From Lelliottia wanjuensis (GTDB taxonomy: Bacteria; Pseudomonadota; Gammaproteobacteria; Enterobacterales; Enterobacteriaceae): a DNA stretch of 64,000 bases. How positions within the stretch are numbered: position 1 is the stretch's first letter; each line of letters begins with the position of its first letter. The notes beneath the pieces were generated by a model. The model ran no database searches and was not told the DNA's origin. It saw nothing but the letters and a program-made list of their open reading frames with translations. Of the stretch, positions 54,755-63,634 are shown piece by piece. The stretch spans positions 124,001 to 188,000 of the forward strand of contig NZ_JASSOT010000055.1 in assembly GCF_030238365.1 (NCBI RefSeq). Direction: 5' to 3'. The position numbers and the translations under genes are program-made.

Positions 54755-55822
54755 ATGAGTGCAGACGAAATTGAAAATATATCTAATAGACCTGAGGCAC
54801 TTTACAGTATACCGTTCTATAAAGATATGCCTAACCTTCCAGTAAAAATAGATCTGGAGGGTATGGCGGGCGATTTTTTGAGTTATGATATTGCAGATTT
54901 GTTCGGGTTACAGCCGATTGAGAAAGAACATCTAGATACTTATGGTGAGATAATTACTATAAATCCATCAAAGGAGTCCCTTGAACTTTATAAAAAGAGA
55001 GATGATTCCTTTCAAATGGTATTTTTGGTAATTAATGCCTATGGTTTTAAAGAAATTGATGGGGTAATGCATTGCAAGCCGTACAACATTTCACTCTTCC
55101 CAGCAAGCAAAAGAGGAGAGTTGACTTCACTCAAGACAGATTTGATTGAGAAGTATGATCTTGAGATGGATGCTAAAGTGCCGAAGCTTTACTATGGGTT
55201 CAATCCATTTAAGGGCGCTTTTGGACTTTATATGTATAATTCCGTGGATTATTCTGGAATTGAATCTGATATGATTGGTTTCGTAAACAATATGTATCTG
55301 TTGTCAGATAAATATAACTATCATAATGTCGTGCCGCCATTCATTAAATCTATTGATAACAGTCCGCAAGTCAAAGCTGATTACAAAAAATACAGAAAGG
55401 ATAGGTACTTCAAGAAATTTAACAAGATAAAGCCCAGGAAAATATGGGGCTGTGATTCTCCTATAGAATTATTTTTACTTCAGGCAATGGATAGCCTGGG
55501 CTTGACGCCAGAAATTCAAACAATAATTACTGAAGACGGACTTACAGTCCCTAGCCTGCATAAATTATGGGAAAACTCGCGCTCACGTAGACGGTTAAAA
55601 GCCATAACAGATGCTGATTTCTATTTCCCTGAAAAAAAATTAGCAATTTTTTGTGATTCTAAAGAACATCATTCTTCCACAGAATCTTTTGTTAAAGACA
55701 GAAATATTGATAAGTCGTTGGCGGAAATTGGTATTGTTAGCCTAAGAATATATGGTAAGGATATTGTCGCAGATCCATTAGCGTGTGCCACGATAGTCAG
55801 AGATCGTTTAAGCGAGTTGTGA
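54755..55822 (+). CDS. Protein with C-terminal Vsr/DUF559-like nuclease domain
   Basis: 355 residues with AGAGG before the ATG. The C-terminal 120 residues have a Vsr-like PD-(D/E)XK fold: CDSPIELFLLQAMDSLGL with an early Glu, then ITDADFYFPEKKLAIFCDSK with D288 and D301-x-K303, HH at 305-306, and KDRNIDKSLAEIGIVSLRIY with GKDI. The pattern D..DxK..HH..R.ID..L...G...LR..G.DI is that of DUF559/Vsr nucleases. The first 220 residues are unfamiliar and may sense or bind a partner. Adjacent to the HEPN-motif gene. Confidence 0.7.
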   Translation: MSADEIENISNRPEALYSIPFYKDMPNLPVKIDLEGMAGDFLSYDIADLFGLQPIEKEHLDTYGEIITINPSKESLELYKKRDDSFQMVFLVINAYGFKEIDGVMHCKPYNISLFPASKRGELTSLKTDLIEKYDLEMDAKVPKLYYGFNPFKGAFGLYMYNSVDYSGIESDMIGFVNNMYLLSDKYNYHNVVPPFIKSIDNSPQVKADYKKYRKDRYFKKFNKIKPRKIWGCDSPIELFLLQAMDSLGLTPEIQTIITEDGLTVPSLHKLWENSRSRRRLKAITDADFYFPEKKLAIFCDSKEHHSSTESFVKDRNIDKSLAEIGIVSLRIYGKDIVADPLACATIVRDRLSEL

Positions 55823-55842
55823 GCTAAAGATAAATTGTTATT

Positions 55843-55860
55843 GGCCTGAATGCTCAGGCC
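55843..55860. terminator. Bidirectional hairpin between converging genes
   Basis: GGCCTGA and TCAGGCC surround the loop ATGC. It lies 20 bp after the nuclease gene stop and two bases before the end of the opposing DUF2913 gene, so it probably terminates both. Confidence 0.6.
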
Positions 55861-55861
55861 A

Positions 55862-56512
55862 TTAATATTCAACGATATCTTGCTTCACGGAACTTGAATC
55901 AATCTCTGGCTGTAAAATCAGGACTGTATAACCCATACTCACAGGCAACTTCTCAGTTTTGAGCCCGCACTGCTCCAATAATGGAAATATCCCGTCTGGA
56001 ACGCCAGTTACACGCACCTCAAGTGGCAGTATAAGATTTCCTGATTCTGTAAATGAGCTATGGAGTTGAGATTTCTGTGTATACACAGCCGATACATCTG
56101 TACCGCATTTCCAACCATCCTGCCACTCGGTATCGGATAATAGGTGATCCTGCCAGCCCATTGAACGTAGCGTGTCAATCATGCAGGTGAATCTAAACAG
56201 CGTGCTCTGACTGGCTAACTCACCAGAGCTTGCCAGCCAGATATACTCCACCTTGCTGTAAAGCCGTGCTGAGGGCCCTTTCAGTTTCCCTTGTTCCTGC
56301 AACCAGATAATGTCAGGCGCCAGAGATTTAGGAAAAACCTTGCGCTTCTGAGCGGTTGAAAGCCACTGCATTATGAACATGTGTGTTTGAAGAGATGTGA
56401 GAGATCTTCCCTCTTTCCGTGCAAGCTTTACCGCTACGATGATGCACCAGGCGAGATGAGCCAGTTCAGTATCAGGGCGCTTAGTAGTTAGCTCAGTCAA
56501 TACTTTCTCCAC
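55862..56512 (-). CDS. DUF2913 family protein
   Basis: 216 residues. The text LAHLAWCIIVAVKLARKEG, QWLSTAQKRKVFPKSLAPDI and SQSTLFRFTCMIDTLRSMGW matches the DUF2913 pattern found on enterobacterial plasmids and in vibrios. Function unknown. It lies 160 bp downstream of the T6SS gene block on the same strand, with its own start region, and may be a passenger rather than a T6SS component. Confidence 0.75.
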   Translation of the reverse strand: MEKVLTELTTKRPDTELAHLAWCIIVAVKLARKEGRSLTSLQTHMFIMQWLSTAQKRKVFPKSLAPDIIWLQEQGKLKGPSARLYSKVEYIWLASSGELASQSTLFRFTCMIDTLRSMGWQDHLLSDTEWQDGWKCGTDVSAVYTQKSQLHSSFTESGNLILPLEVRVTGVPDGIFPLLEQCGLKTEKLPVSMGYTVLILQPEIDSSSVKQDIVEY

Positions 56513-56673
56513 GACTGTTAAGGAAAATTTTAAGGCCGGAGATTATCATGAAATTGGTTGTTGGCGAACCGGCGAAATGAGGTCAAGTTTCGAGTTTCGA
56601 AGTAGGTAGGGATGAGGTGTATGAAGCCAAACCGGCGCGTCTTCATCATTACCTGGTATGTCTAACCCAAAAT

Positions 56674-58020
56674 CTATTTTTGGTTGTTTGACGTGGCCAT
56701 GATGTAGGAGTTATTCAGTTGCCTGAGCTGTAGATCTGCCCGGTTGAGCAGGTCTCGGGACAGCTGTTGATCCTGCGGGGAATTTTGCAGTTGCCGGATT
56801 AATTCTTCAACTGGCACGCTTTCGTTTAAGGACTTTGATATAGAGAACACAGCCGTTTTAAGCTCACTAACGGTCAGATATTTGCCCTTCTTCTCATCGA
56901 GTTGATTAAGTCTGTCCTGAAGCGTCTGAAGTTCAGATACTCCCCTGTACCAACCTGAGATGGTGGCATTGGGCAAACTGTTGGCTTGCAGCTTTGACCG
57001 CCAGTCCGCCGACAGCTCCTCTGCAAATTTGGCGTTAGGGTAAAGATGGCGAGTTTGTTCTACCAACTGATTACCGTATTGCAATGGCCAATACGGTGGA
57101 AGAGTGCTCAGTTCGTTCAGACGGGAAGCTAATTGTTTGGCGTAGGTATCACTGGATTCAAGCCACGTCGGAGCGTCCTGGCGTAGCTGATCGACAGCCG
57201 GAAGAGGCATGCTGGTCGGTAAAGCTGCGAGAGAGTTGTTCAACGCATCTTCTCCGGGGTGGCTGAATACTATTGGCGTAAAAATATAGGCGGCTATGCC
57301 CAGTACGGCAGCTGTTAAAATACCGCCGAAGTAAGCCACTAATGGAGTGACCCAGGAGGCTGATTTTCTGATTACTTCAACTTCAACTGCTGGTTCAGAA
57401 TTAACCACATATACCCAGCGCTGACTATTCTGCCTTTCTACCCTAACTGGTAGTGCTACGTCTGTTAGATTGCTCTCTGTCTGGCTTGAGGGGACATCGC
57501 TGTTCTCCAGCCTGATGGTTGTATTTTGCAACATCTGACGAAGCGGCTCAAATCCGCTTGCATTGTGGAGTTCGAGCCGTTGCAAGGCTTCACCTGTTGA
57601 GCTCAAAAGCTTTATGCCCTGGTTCAGGCCTGGTAAATCCTCCCTCTGAAGGGAAAAAGTCCGGAACAGCTGCTGAAGACGTTTACTCAGGCTGCTGAGT
57701 ATTTCTATTCTGGCATGTGCAGAAGCGGGCCACATTGCTGACCATTGATAGCGTATCAGGGCATCCAGAATCGCCATACCTTCATTGAAACCCTGTATAC
57801 CTGCCTGCTGTGCCCTTGCCAGGGTATACCACGCCGCCGTCTGAAGCTCGACACCATTGGTATCGAAAAGATTTAATGCCAGTTTTTCAACATTCCCCCA
57901 GTTCACATCCGGACGGGCAGGATGGGATATTTTAGCGAGCTCTTCACGTAGCACTGAATAATCAGGCATTGTGCGTGGATCGTTTCCGGTCTTAAGGTGG
58001 CGTTCGGTTGTGTGGGACAT
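56674..58020 (-). CDS. T6SS TssA-like protein with VasL domain
   Basis: 448 residues. An ImpA_N-type N-terminal domain (DPRTMPDYSVLREELAKISH, with LARAQQAGIQGFNEGMAILDA) is followed by a proline/charged linker, a membrane helix at about residues 225-250 (FGGILTAAVLGIAAYIFTPIV), and a C-terminal VasL domain with KYLTVSELKTAVFSI. TssA-like proteins of this type are membrane-anchored and contact the baseplate or tail end. A shorter paralogue lies at 7308-8435. It follows tssE by 34 bp. Confidence 0.85.
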   Translation of the reverse strand: MSHTTERHLKTGNDPRTMPDYSVLREELAKISHPARPDVNWGNVEKLALNLFDTNGVELQTAAWYTLARAQQAGIQGFNEGMAILDALIRYQWSAMWPASAHARIEILSSLSKRLQQLFRTFSLQREDLPGLNQGIKLLSSTGEALQRLELHNASGFEPLRQMLQNTTIRLENSDVPSSQTESNLTDVALPVRVERQNSQRWVYVVNSEPAVEVEVIRKSASWVTPLVAYFGGILTAAVLGIAAYIFTPIVFSHPGEDALNNSLAALPTSMPLPAVDQLRQDAPTWLESSDTYAKQLASRLNELSTLPPYWPLQYGNQLVEQTRHLYPNAKFAEELSADWRSKLQANSLPNATISGWYRGVSELQTLQDRLNQLDEKKGKYLTVSELKTAVFSISKSLNESVPVEELIRQLQNSPQDQQLSRDLLNRADLQLRQLNNSYIMATSNNQK

Positions 58021-58054
58021 TGTGAAATCCGTATCGAATGAGGGTCTAAGTTGA

Positions 58055-58504
58055 TTAGATAAACTGATGGTTTTCCAGATGCTGCTGTTGTTTCAAATGC
58101 CTGATCATCACTTTACCCTCTGGCATAAACTCGGTCCCATACCGTACAAGTCCGATACCTCTCAGTTCCGCATCGATGGCGTAGCGCAACTCCCCGGGCA
58201 CTTGCTGTTCGAGTAAAGTTACATTGAGGGACTGCAAACGGGGTTCATACTTGAGCAGGACACCGGCCAGCGTTTCGATCAGCTCGTGGGCTGTCCCGGG
58301 CATGCCTTGCAGAATTTTGGTCATATCGGGTAAGCCATAATCTGGCAGATGGGATACGGTACCGGCCCGGGCGTTCAAAATTCGCTGGATGTTATCCAGT
58401 ACGGATAAAATGACCTGGTCTTCTTCGTTTACAACTTCAAGGGGAAGATCCCCTGTAAAGTTGCCCGTAAGAATTTCATACAATGAAGGTGATTTTCGGT
58501 CCAT
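58055..58504 (-). CDS. tssE: T6SS baseplate subunit TssE (gp25-like)
   Basis: 149 residues from the ATG at 58504 (MDRKSPSLYEILTGNF). The frame is open to 58552, but that start would overlap the upstream gene. Core features: ILSVLDNIQRILNARAGTVS, LPDYGLPDM, TLAGVLLKYEPRLQSL and the C-terminal beta strands. TssE is the gp25 homologue in the wedge of the T6SS baseplate. The position between the VgrG/immunity genes and the TssA-like gene suggests the effector module was inserted into the T6SS operon. Confidence 0.85.
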   Translation of the reverse strand: MDRKSPSLYEILTGNFTGDLPLEVVNEEDQVILSVLDNIQRILNARAGTVSHLPDYGLPDMTKILQGMPGTAHELIETLAGVLLKYEPRLQSLNVTLLEQQVPGELRYAIDAELRGIGLVRYGTEFMPEGKVMIRHLKQQQHLENHQFI

Positions 58505-58523
58505 ATTGATTTTTTTCCACACT

Positions 58524-59060
58524 CTATGCTGGTAATGGATAAGGCAAATCAATTTCGGGTGCGTCTGATAACCAACGGCCTGATTTTTTCATTAAATACC
58601 CCAAAATCTCATCATTAGTTAAATTGACGTCAGACATTGAATCATTTTTGAACCAGTCTTCAGGATAGTAGAATAGGTCTGAGGCACGTGGCTCTGAGAA
58701 ATTCAATTCTATCAGACTAAGAGCATAACCTTGTAAGGCCTCATTACCTTCAGCTGTACTTATAAATTCTATTATTTGTTTCGCCTCACGGAAAGATAAG
58801 TCCTCTTGATATTTAGCTTGATAAAGGGCCGTCTTAACAAAATTTTCTGTGGAAATCCATGAGTGGTAGTCACGAAAATCGCTAAATTCAAACTTAGAAA
58901 CAGCAGAAATATTCCATTTTTCTATCAATGCATTCACTTTGCTAGATTTTTTGTCGGACCCAGTATCTATGAGATTCGTTAATTCTTCTGCAATTGCTGT
59001 CATAGATTGCATTTTATCATGATGGATTTCAGAGGGGTTTAATCTAACTGGCAATGGCAT
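58524..59060 (-). CDS. Unknown protein in the VgrG effector module
   Basis: 178 residues, acidic and soluble, with IPLPVRLNPSEIHH-type start (MPLPVRLNPSEIHHDKMQSM) and LFYYPEDWFKNDSMSDVNLT. It lacks a signal peptide or membrane segment. No family recognised. The position after the Im-like immunity gene, the low GC relative to the T6SS genes and the LFYYPEDW block, which faintly recalls the FIYYPAT block of the Im protein, suggest a second or orphan immunity protein. That is inference. Confidence 0.5.
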   Translation of the reverse strand: MPLPVRLNPSEIHHDKMQSMTAIAEELTNLIDTGSDKKSSKVNALIEKWNISAVSKFEFSDFRDYHSWISTENFVKTALYQAKYQEDLSFREAKQIIEFISTAEGNEALQGYALSLIELNFSEPRASDLFYYPEDWFKNDSMSDVNLTNDEILGYLMKKSGRWLSDAPEIDLPYPLPA

Positions 59061-59153
59061 AATAACCTCATATACATTACTGTCTTGCTAATTTATAGCT
59101 TAAGACCGCTGTGCGGTAGCCCTGTTGTTGTTCTATTCATGATTTTGTTTGAC

Positions 59154-59450
59154 TTATGAATTTTTGAATAAAGGAAGCCCTTGGGATTTCCTCCATTTAA
59201 TTACTTCATTCAATGCACCTTCTGGTGAATCATTTTCAGGTGTAGCTGGATAGTATATAAAGTCACTAACTTCTCCGGTTCCAACTAGTACAGTCAGAAT
59301 ATCAAGGAGACTATCCAAGTAAATTTCTAGCTCGTCACCCTTGAGTGATGGCGATGATCTATGACTTGCATAAAACTCATCCAGTAATTTCTTAAATTCA
59401 CTTTCGGTGTAACATTCCAATTTCTCTTTAACATTATTAATATCAATCAT
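59154..59450 (-). CDS. Colicin/pyocin-type DNase immunity protein (Im-like)
   Basis: 98 residues from the ATG at 59450, chosen because GGGAG lies seven bases upstream; the frame opens at 59465 within the ATGA overlap of the VgrG stop. The Im2/Im9 pattern is clear: YTESEFKKLLDEFYASH, VSDFIYYPATPENDSPEGAL and VIKWRKSQGLPLFK, with the Tyr-Tyr pair that binds the DNase. It neutralises the HNH domain at the end of the VgrG. Confidence 0.9.
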   Translation of the reverse strand: MIDINNVKEKLECYTESEFKKLLDEFYASHRSSPSLKGDELEIYLDSLLDILTVLVGTGEVSDFIYYPATPENDSPEGALNEVIKWRKSQGLPLFKNS

Positions 59451-59461
59451 AATAGGCTCCC

Positions 59462-62400
59462 TCATTCCCCGTAATGAATGAATTTATGAAGTTTTGGCGT
59501 TGTAATTCGCAAATTATCGATATCATACACTCCACCACCTTCTTCAATAGGTTTTATGTGATGTATTTCAAACTTCTTAATTACTTGTTTTGGTCCTACA
59601 TAATGTCCAGCAAATGGGGCTGTTGGTGCTTTCCCCTCTTGCATCGCCTCTAAATTACCGTTACTAAACTGTTTAGAAAGCTCTGGATCTTTACTAATTT
59701 CCAACCACAAATCCTCTCTGAACTCCCTGAAGTCTTTGTATTTCCTACCCCTGAGTTTATCAGCAATATGGGCTGGAATTTTAGCACCTTCCCCGCTGTT
59801 GGTAACTGATAAATCCAGCCACAGTTTTCCATTTTCAATTTGAGCACCATTACCCGTAGCTGTGCCTGCTTGATTTCTCAGGTCATCTTTCAGATAAACA
59901 TAAATCGGCTTAATCCCGGAGTCAGCAGGGAAGACCAGTATGTAATCGTTAAGATCGCGTTCATCCGGCACCGGGAATGGTGGGGTCGTGTATTCATCTT
60001 TGCCGTCAGGAATTGGCGTGACGAGTATTGTAGCCTGGTCTATTGGCTTGATGTCGCTGCCGGTATGTGAGGGAAGATCACTGCCTTCAGGTCTCTCAGG
60101 CGTCCAGGTAATCAGCGGACCATCGGCACCGTGAGCTGGAGTGAACTCGTATTGATTATGCTCACTATTCCACACCATGTTTGCCGTACGGACACCTTCA
60201 TACGGGGTACCTTCACCCGTATGGACGCCATAGACCCGCATGTTGCCCTGCTCATCCTGGCGCCAGAAGAACCTCACCCGGGTTGTTGCTTTTGCCCCGG
60301 TGATGGCTTTCTGCCGCAGCTCTTCCTCGTACCAGAATTCATCCCGGCCAGGAACCCTGTCACTCCCCTCGCCCGCAGATGGAACGTAGAGCGCGGACAT
60401 CATCGCTCCGACATACGGAATTCCCCGGGCCGCGCCCAATACGCCGGTCAGGGACCATTCCCCCCAGACCTGGGTCATCACGCCCGTAGCAGCCCCAAGA
60501 GCAAGCGGTGCAGCCGTTGCCTGAGCTGGAGCACTTGCGCCCCCGGTGTCAGGCTTACGTTTTTTGGCTGACTGGGCATGCTGAACGACTTCATCATCTG
60601 CATGCTCATGCTCATGCTCATGCTGATGACCATAACCGCAGCAGTCGTCCTCGACAGGCTGGGCAAAAATTGTCATCTGTCCAAAGTTATCAACGGGCTC
60701 TTCGGCAGTACCGGCATCCGTGCAACCTTTCTCCTTCAGGCAGGATTTTGCATACACCGGCGTCACCCACGGGGTGAGCGTTTCGGGATTGAATTCTCGC
60801 ATGGTCGCTGGAGGCGGCAAGGATACGGCCTCCGTAGGTTTAGCACTGGCCGATGCAGCCATCGTCCGCTTCACTTTGCGCAAATACGACGCTGTCGTGC
60901 CGTATTCGACCTTCCCGGCCTCAAGCTTCAGGTAACTGCCACCACCAATTAGGGTGATACGTTTTTTTCCGGCAAAGGAGATGTCACTCGCTGAGCTCAG
61001 CGTCAGCTTCTTCTCAGCAAATAACCGCATACTGGCGTTTTGCGCCTGGACATCGATTGGCCCTTCTCCGGATTTCAGGCTCAGTTGACCGGTGCGGGCA
61101 AAGAGCCCCAGCTTCTCCCCGGTCAAAGCGGTCGCATTGCCCATCACGCCAACACTGAAGTCTTCTCCGGCGTTAAGCGCAAGGTTCCGGCCAGCGGCCA
61201 GCTGCATATCTTCACCGCTGGTCAAAGCCATGCCTTCCGGCGCTGAGAAAAGCACCGCTTCATTGAGCGGTTTCAGGCGCTGCTCAAACATCTGTATCTG
61301 GCTGTCGACATCCCCCTTCAGCGCCAGGGCCTTTTCTGCGGCCATTTCCAGCTGTTGCAGTTGCTGATTAAGCCTGTCGATTTCCTTCAGCGCGGCATCC
61401 ATGTCCAGAGCATCACCCTGCGCTTTCGCCTGGGCATCCGCAGCGACAAAGAGTCCCTTTCCTGCTCTCAGGGTTCCCCACTCATCGGTGCGCAGCTCTG
61501 TGCCTTTACCGCGCAGTTGTCCCTTGCTGTCCACCAGGTTTCCGCTGTTGAGCTGCGTCTTGCCGTATTCCGTGGCGAGTTTGATGTGCTCTTCACCACG
61601 CTTGTCTTCCATGCGTAATTTTGAGTTGGCAGGCGTCCGGAGGATGTTCCGGGTGTGATTGTCCCGGTTCACGAGGTCGGGATGTTCGGAGTCGTGCAAA
61701 GCATAGGCGATGTACGGCAGATCAATATCACCGTTGCTGTACGCAATCGCCACTTCGGTGCCATCGATGAGCGGCGTATGCCAGCCCAGCGTTTCACCGG
61801 CATAAGGTTTCGCCATCCGCAGCCACAGGTAACCGTAACCGGCTTCCGTCCCCTCCCGGTCGAAGTCCAGTTTCACCCGATAGCGCCCCTGCTCGTCCAG
61901 GTGTGCGTAGGTATCATTTTTTTCGCGACTTTCGATCCGGGCAGGAAGCGTACCCGGGATGACCGGGCGAGGGATCTCTACCGGACGGAAGCAATAACGT
62001 TCGGTGTAAGGCAGGCCCCAGACTGACACATGCAGACGGGAATCACGGGCACCACGGAAGGTCACCAGCGTGAGGATCACGCCTTCTTGCAGGGCCGTAA
62101 TGACGTCGCCCTGCGGCTCCAGCACCTGCCCGGGGGTGAGGTGTGCAGCATTGCTGAACAGGTGAATGCGGGCCGACCTGTTGAGCTCCCGCTCGTGGTG
62201 AAGTCGGGCGTAGAACGCGCCGGTTTCGGTTTCGGTTTCCGGCTCCGGGTTGGTATCATCACCGGCTTCACGATAAGGTGCCGCGTAACGGTAATGCTCC
62301 CCGGTGGTGACCGCATCATTACGCACGCTGACCGCCGCATTCATCGGCGTAGTGGCTGTCCGGTAGTTGTAATCACGCGTGGTGACAGTGCCGGTGGCAA

Positions 62401-63070
62401 TGTTGTGCCAGGTCCGCACATCCCAGACCGATTCTGCTGCGCCGTCGAACAACCCCGAGGGCTCGCTGTAGGGCAACTGCACATCAAACTGGTAGTTAAG
62501 CTGGCTGTCGGCAAGTATGTAGGTATCCAGACCGCGCACGTCGTCCATCATCGTGCGCCAGTAAATGCCCACCTCAGACAGAATGCGCTGGATGAATTGC
62601 AGATCCGTCTCCTGCCACTGAGTGATAATTTCACGGGGTGGGTACGTATGCTCCAGTCTGAATTCAAAATCAGGACCTTCCAGACCGTGTTTACGCAGCA
62701 CCTGCTCAACCACCTCAGGAACGGACTGGTTCTGATATACCGCGCACTGTCGGGTGTATCCCAGGAGCGCCAGGCGCGAACTGAGCGTAAGCCGGTAGTG
62801 AGACTGGTCCTTTGATGTGGAAAGCCATTCCAGGCGGGTCACCATGCCGTGAACACTTTTACCACTCCGCATCCGGAAAGAGGCATATTTCATCAGCACA
62901 GCTTCCGGGGGGATGTTCGCCTGAAGCGTGGTGAACTCGATGTCCCAGCTGAACGGTTCGCTCAGTGCTTCCCTGCCGTAAAAGCGCAGAACATCCGGCT
63001 TCACTGAACTGTCATTGATATCCAGAAAATATCGGGTCTGTCCGTCAAAAAGCGCTAACCAGTTATCCAT
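59462..63070 (-). CDS. vgrG: Evolved VgrG with pyocin-S/HNH DNase C-terminus
   Basis: 1202 residues from the ATG at 63070 (GTG at 63073 possible). The N-terminal 620 residues are VgrG (gp27/gp5-like spike: DGQTRYFLDINDSSVKPDVL, YPPREIITQWQETDLQFIQR, LRMAKPYAGETLGWHTPLID). A DUF2345 region is next, then a His/Glu/Cys-rich linker at about residues 815-830 (DDCCGYGHQHEHEHEHADD). A pyocin-S domain (about 930-1060) precedes a colicin E2/E9-type DNase with LRGRKYKDFREFREDLW and the HNH residues H1170-H1171, N1186, H1195 and H1199. The protein is the T6SS spike and a DNA-cutting antibacterial effector in one. Its immunity gene follows. Confidence 0.92.
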   Translation of the reverse strand: MDNWLALFDGQTRYFLDINDSSVKPDVLRFYGREALSEPFSWDIEFTTLQANIPPEAVLMKYASFRMRSGKSVHGMVTRLEWLSTSKDQSHYRLTLSSRLALLGYTRQCAVYQNQSVPEVVEQVLRKHGLEGPDFEFRLEHTYPPREIITQWQETDLQFIQRILSEVGIYWRTMMDDVRGLDTYILADSQLNYQFDVQLPYSEPSGLFDGAAESVWDVRTWHNIATGTVTTRDYNYRTATTPMNAAVSVRNDAVTTGEHYRYAAPYREAGDDTNPEPETETETGAFYARLHHERELNRSARIHLFSNAAHLTPGQVLEPQGDVITALQEGVILTLVTFRGARDSRLHVSVWGLPYTERYCFRPVEIPRPVIPGTLPARIESREKNDTYAHLDEQGRYRVKLDFDREGTEAGYGYLWLRMAKPYAGETLGWHTPLIDGTEVAIAYSNGDIDLPYIAYALHDSEHPDLVNRDNHTRNILRTPANSKLRMEDKRGEEHIKLATEYGKTQLNSGNLVDSKGQLRGKGTELRTDEWGTLRAGKGLFVAADAQAKAQGDALDMDAALKEIDRLNQQLQQLEMAAEKALALKGDVDSQIQMFEQRLKPLNEAVLFSAPEGMALTSGEDMQLAAGRNLALNAGEDFSVGVMGNATALTGEKLGLFARTGQLSLKSGEGPIDVQAQNASMRLFAEKKLTLSSASDISFAGKKRITLIGGGSYLKLEAGKVEYGTTASYLRKVKRTMAASASAKPTEAVSLPPPATMREFNPETLTPWVTPVYAKSCLKEKGCTDAGTAEEPVDNFGQMTIFAQPVEDDCCGYGHQHEHEHEHADDEVVQHAQSAKKRKPDTGGASAPAQATAAPLALGAATGVMTQVWGEWSLTGVLGAARGIPYVGAMMSALYVPSAGEGSDRVPGRDEFWYEEELRQKAITGAKATTRVRFFWRQDEQGNMRVYGVHTGEGTPYEGVRTANMVWNSEHNQYEFTPAHGADGPLITWTPERPEGSDLPSHTGSDIKPIDQATILVTPIPDGKDEYTTPPFPVPDERDLNDYILVFPADSGIKPIYVYLKDDLRNQAGTATGNGAQIENGKLWLDLSVTNSGEGAKIPAHIADKLRGRKYKDFREFREDLWLEISKDPELSKQFSNGNLEAMQEGKAPTAPFAGHYVGPKQVIKKFEIHHIKPIEEGGGVYDIDNLRITTPKLHKFIHYGE

Positions 63071-63074
63071 CACT

Positions 63075-63599
63075 TCACTCCTTCACCGGCACGAGGCTGA
63101 GCCAGCCATCACCCAGTTCAATCGTGCGGGGTTTGTCCGGGTCCAGGTCGTCACGGGTCAGCACCAGGCGCCAGCGGTTGTCCTTCTGATCCGGGCGGTT
63201 GAACAATCCCACCACAGCCACGAACTGAGCGTCTTCATCCATGGGCATATTGAGTGTCACGCTGCCTTTGGGCATCACCAGCAGCGATTTTGACGCCAGT
63301 ACGTCGTCTTTGAGTACCGTATCGGCATTACGCAACAGTGTCTGGTAATCGGCGGCATCAACCGCTTTACGATCCTTGAGCTGATAAACCCGCACCATCG
63401 TCGCCAGCGGTGTCTGTGCGCCATCGGCGTTAATGGCCGTACGCGGGGTAAAATCCAGATGCAGCGTTTTAATTTTTTTGTAGAAGATGGATTTCGTGAT
63501 GCTGACCGTACCGTCCGTGACAGTCTGAGTCAGACCGCAGCCAGCGAGCAGGCTACAGGCAATAAGCGTCAGCGCCCACCAGCGGGTTACTGTTGCCAT
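63075..63599 (-). CDS. tssJ: T6SS outer-membrane lipoprotein TssJ
   Basis: 174 residues with a lipoprotein signal (WWALTLIACSLLAGCGLTQT; lipidated Cys21). The transthyretin-like fold is suggested by LDFTPRTAINADGAQTPLAT, MVRVYQLKDR and VGLFNRPDQKDNRWRLVL. TssJ anchors the TssL-TssM complex to the outer membrane. It lies 35 bp after tssG and 2-5 bp before vgrG, within one operon. Confidence 0.92.
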   Translation of the reverse strand: MATVTRWWALTLIACSLLAGCGLTQTVTDGTVSITKSIFYKKIKTLHLDFTPRTAINADGAQTPLATMVRVYQLKDRKAVDAADYQTLLRNADTVLKDDVLASKSLLVMPKGSVTLNMPMDEDAQFVAVVGLFNRPDQKDNRWRLVLTRDDLDPDKPRTIELGDGWLSLVPVKE

Positions 63600-63634
63600 T
63601 CAAAAGTTCCTTTATTGAGAGTGGGAGTACGTGA

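Noticed and set aside
60131..62815. Plus-strand ORFs opposite vgrG
   Set aside because: Antisense shadows of a GC-rich coding region; none has a recognisable family.
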